From Shewanella halotolerans (GTDB lineage: Bacteria > Pseudomonadota > Gammaproteobacteria > Enterobacterales > Shewanellaceae), in NCBI RefSeq assembly GCF_019457535.1, contig NZ_CP080417.1:1860001-1924000 (forward strand): DNA of 64,000 nucleotides, in the 5' to 3' direction. Shown in pieces: positions 61,802 through 64,000 of this stretch. The notes below the pieces were generated by a model. It saw nothing but the letters and a program-made list of their open reading frames with translations. It was not told where the DNA came from and did not search any database. The stretch's first letter is position 1. Each line of letters begins with the position of its first letter. A program made the position numbers and the translations under genes.

Positions 61802-62959
61802 ATGAATAAGAAGTTATTGGCTCTGTTGATCCCATCTGTATTGATGGCAAGCTCGGCGCAGGCTATCGAGTTGTACAAGGATCAAACCAATGCACTGAAT
61901 ATGATGGGTTGGCTAGGTTTCGCCGCGGTTAACGATGGTGACGACACCGCCGTGGTTGATAATTTTTCGCGTGTCGGCTTCCGGTTCGACCGCCAGGAGA
62001 AGAACGGCTGGCGCAGCTTCGCTCACACCGAGTGGGGCATCAACATGGTCACCAGCGACGACTCGCTCAAATATGTGGGCGGCCAGCTGGGCGCGCAGAA
62101 GACATCAGACTTCCTGTTTAACCGTCTGGGTTATGTCGGCCTGTCACACGCCAAGTGGGGTAGCCTGAGCTTTGGTAAGCAGTGGGGCGCCTACTATGAC
62201 GTGGCCTACACCACAGACGTGCTCAACGTTTATACCGGATACTCGGTTGGCGCCTATACCTTCGGTGACGGTGGCCTAACGGGCGCGGGCCGCGCCGATT
62301 CAGCCTTCATCTATCGTAACAGCTTCGGCGATCTGGATATCGCGCTGCAATACGCCGCCAAGCAAAATGGTGACGTCGCCCTGTTTGATAAGAATGGTCA
62401 GGCGGTGGATGATGGTTCTCACCTGAGCTTCGACACCAGCTATGGCGCCAACCTGACCTATCATGTGACCGATAAGTTTAAGGTACTTGCCGGCTTTAAC
62501 CGCGGCGATTTCGAGGGTGAGCTGGCCGGAGTTAGCGTCGATGATACCAATGAGATCATAGGTATCGGCGCCCAGTATGGCTCCTTCTACCAGTATGCGC
62601 CGGGCCGCGACGCCAAGGGTCTCTATGTCGGTTTCAACGCCCATCAGAGCAAGCAAAACGAATTGGTGGCCGGTCAGCTGTATGACTCTACCGGCGCCGA
62701 GTTTCTGGTGGCCTACCACTATGACAATGGTTTCGTGCCTAGCTTCCTGATCTCTTACCAAGATCTGGATACCGACGAAACCACGGCCATCAAGGGTAAC
62801 TGGACGCGTCAGTTTGCCGTAGTAGGCCTGCACTATCGCTACAGCCGCGATACCGTGATGTTTGCCGAAGCCAAGTTCGACTTCAGCGACATGGATGACA
62901 AGGGTTTCGAGGCGGCCCAAGATAACAGCTACGCCGTCGGTATCCGCTACTTCTTCTAG
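61802..62959 (+). CDS. Gram-negative porin
   Basis: A 385-residue outer-membrane porin: signal peptide 1-21 (SAQA-IELYKDQ), alternating beta strands typical of trimeric general porins (GWLGFAAVND, RVGFRFDRQEKNGWRSF, RLGYVGLSHAKWGSLSFGKQWG) and a C-terminal AVGIRYFF with terminal Phe. AAGGGA lies 7 bases before ATG 61802. It may admit sugars for the neighbouring galactose genes, but its own regulatory region suggests independent control. Confidence 0.93.
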   Translation: MNKKLLALLIPSVLMASSAQAIELYKDQTNALNMMGWLGFAAVNDGDDTAVVDNFSRVGFRFDRQEKNGWRSFAHTEWGINMVTSDDSLKYVGGQLGAQKTSDFLFNRLGYVGLSHAKWGSLSFGKQWGAYYDVAYTTDVLNVYTGYSVGAYTFGDGGLTGAGRADSAFIYRNSFGDLDIALQYAAKQNGDVALFDKNGQAVDDGSHLSFDTSYGANLTYHVTDKFKVLAGFNRGDFEGELAGVSVDDTNEIIGIGAQYGSFYQYAPGRDAKGLYVGFNAHQSKQNELVAGQLYDSTGAEFLVAYHYDNGFVPSFLISYQDLDTDETTAIKGNWTRQFAVVGLHYRYSRDTVMFAEAKFDFSDMDDKGFEAAQDNSYAVGIRYFF

Positions 62960-62982
62960 TTTGATTGTTCCCTGCAAAGTTC

Positions 62983-63009
62983 AAAGCACTCCTCGGAGTG
63001 CTTTTTTTG
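62983..63009 (+). terminator. Rho-independent terminator after the porin gene
   Basis: AAAGCACTCC, TC, GGAGTGCTTT then T run. A second inverted pair CTTAACAC/GTGTTAAG (63054-63061, 63065-63072) lies beyond it, between the convergent genes. Confidence 0.9.
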
Positions 63010-63095
63010 TCTCTGATATTTAAAGGCTTAGCGCCAGTTTCTAACGTTAAGCACTTAACACCAAGTGTTAAGCACCAAGCTTTTAACACTGGCAG

Positions 63096-64000
63096 TTAGC
63101 ACAGTCCCAGCTTCTTCATCTTGCTGCGCAGGGTATTGGGGTTGATATCCAGCATCTCGGCGGCGCCGCCCGGCCCATAGAGTTTACCGCCGGTGATCCG
63201 CAGCGCATGGGCGATATACTTACTCACCATCACATCCAGGGGCACCAGTTTATCGCTGGCATGGCTGGGATCTATGATGATGGTCTCATGTTTGCCGTTG
63301 GCCGCAGGTTCCACCTTGTCCACCTGAGTCAGGTTGAAGTTAAGCGGTCCCTCTGGGGTTTCGATCATGGCCCTTTCCAGCACGTTGATCAGCTCACGCA
63401 CGTTGCCCGGCCAATGGTAGTGATTCAGGCTGTCGAGTTGTTCACTGCTGACCCTGGGGAGCTTGTCCAGATTAAACTTGGCCGCCAGCACCTCGATAAA
63501 GTGCTGCACCAGCAGGGGAATGTCCGAGCGGCGTTGACGTAGCGAAGGGATCTCGATAGGAAAGACCGCCAGGCGATACCAGAGATCCTCACGAAAAGTC
63601 TGCTTCTTCACCATGGCCTGCAGGTTTCTATGGGTGGCGGCGATCACCCGAATATCTAGGTTGATGGCATCATAACCGCCCACCCGGGTGATGGTGCCGT
63701 TCTGCAGCACCCGCAGCAGACGCACCTGTACCGACAAGGGCAGCTCGCCGATCTCGTCTAAGAAGATGGTGCCGCCGTTGGCCTGTTCGAAAAAACCTGC
63801 CTTGCGATGCTCGGCGCCGGTGAAGGCGCCTTTCTCATAGCCAAACAGCTCAGAGTCGATGAGGCTCTCTGGGATGGCGCCGCAGTTGACCTTGATGAAG
63901 GGCTTGTCGGCCCGCTGTGACTTACAGTGAACGGCGTTGGCGATCACCTCCTTACCACAGCCGGTTTCCCCCAGGATCAACACGCTGGTATGCAGCTTGG
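63096..64000 (-). CDS. Sigma-54-dependent transcriptional activator, 5' end outside window
   Basis: The C-terminal part of a second enhancer-binding protein; the frame is open to the end of the window, so the sensor domain is missing. AAA+ core: Walker A GETGCGKE, intact GAFTGA loop, Walker [13 protein letters not shown]. The C-terminal Fis-like HTH ([20 protein letters not shown]) is of the NorR/FhlA type. Convergent with the porin. The signal it senses cannot be told from this fragment. Confidence 0.9.
   Translation of the reverse strand, partial: KLHTSVLILGETGCGKEVIANAVHCKSQRADKPFIKVNCGAIPESLIDSELFGYEKGAFTGAEHRKAGFFEQANGGTIFLDEIGELPLSVQVRLLRVLQNGTITRVGGYDAINLDIRVIAATHRNLQAMVKKQTFREDLWYRLAVFPIEIPSLRQRRSDIPLLVQHFIEVLAAKFNLDKLPRVSSEQLDSLNHYHWPGNVRELINVLERAMIETPEGPLNFNLTQVDKVEPAANGKHETIIIDPSHASDKLVPLDVMVSKYIAHALRITGGKLYGPGGAAEMLDINPNTLRSKMKKLGLC

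Noticed and set aside
62300..62977. A 225-codon open frame antisense to the porin
   Set aside because: Mirror frame of a well-supported porin; no domain, no upstream signals.

Overview
The window looks like chromosomal DNA of a marine gammaproteobacterium, most likely Shewanella, of the more GC-rich kind such as S. loihica. This rests on protein-level resemblance and gene order (acpH/queA-tgt-yajC-secDF, cysE-iscRSUA-hscBA-fdx-iscX, pdxB-asd-fimV-truA-folC-dedD-cvpA-purF), not on a database search. I see no rRNA, tRNA, CRISPR array, integrase or transposase.

Layout. 1-8.2 kb: the tail of a sigma-54 activator, an acpH/thioredoxin-like pair, queA, and the tgt-yajC-secD-secF operon. 8.2-14.7 kb: a DUF2007 protein, a siroheme-synthase N-domain protein, yaeQ, then a CstA-family transporter beside a LytS/LytTR pair closely resembling E. 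coli BtsS/BtsR. The transporter's upstream region holds the spaced direct repeat expected of a BtsR operator. 14.7-18.2 kb: yecH, a ribbon-helix-helix/ParA pair behind a PilZ gene, psiE with a perfect CRP-type site, and nnrS with an NsrR-like site. 18.4-27.5 kb: suhB and trmJ (divergent), cysE, the full isc cluster under an IscR type-1 palindrome, and ndk. 27.6-38 kb: pdxB, asd, fimV/hubP, truA, folC, dedD, cvpA and purF. accD and dedA are not at the position they hold in E. coli. 38-43 kb: a chemoreceptor, a small membrane protein behind a Fur box, and topB.

43-63 kb is the accessory part and the most interesting: a galactoside utilization locus. A secreted GH97 glycosidase has the acid pair of the retaining alpha-galactosidase branch. 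A 934-residue TonB-dependent receptor is transcribed divergently from an AraC-family regulator that resembles E. coli MelR. A large outer-membrane lipoprotein with a glycosidase-like fold and a tryptophan-halogenase-like flavoprotein follow. Then come galT, galK, a Na+/galactose symporter very like vSGLT, galE and a porin. The inferred route is outer-membrane uptake of an alpha-galactoside, periplasmic cleavage, Na+-driven galactose import and the Leloir pathway. Repeated TTCC-N-GAAAATA elements occur as two tandem pairs between the receptor and melR genes, and again before GH97. They are the likely regulator operators. A LysR gene and two small paired DMT-type exporter genes sit in the middle of the locus and look unrelated to it.

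A recurring oddity is short tandem repeats in multiples of three bases, often exactly 12 bp, at gene ends and inside coding sequence (topB 3' flank, truA 5' flank, halogenase 3' end, galK N-terminus, galT C-terminus, DMT N-terminus).
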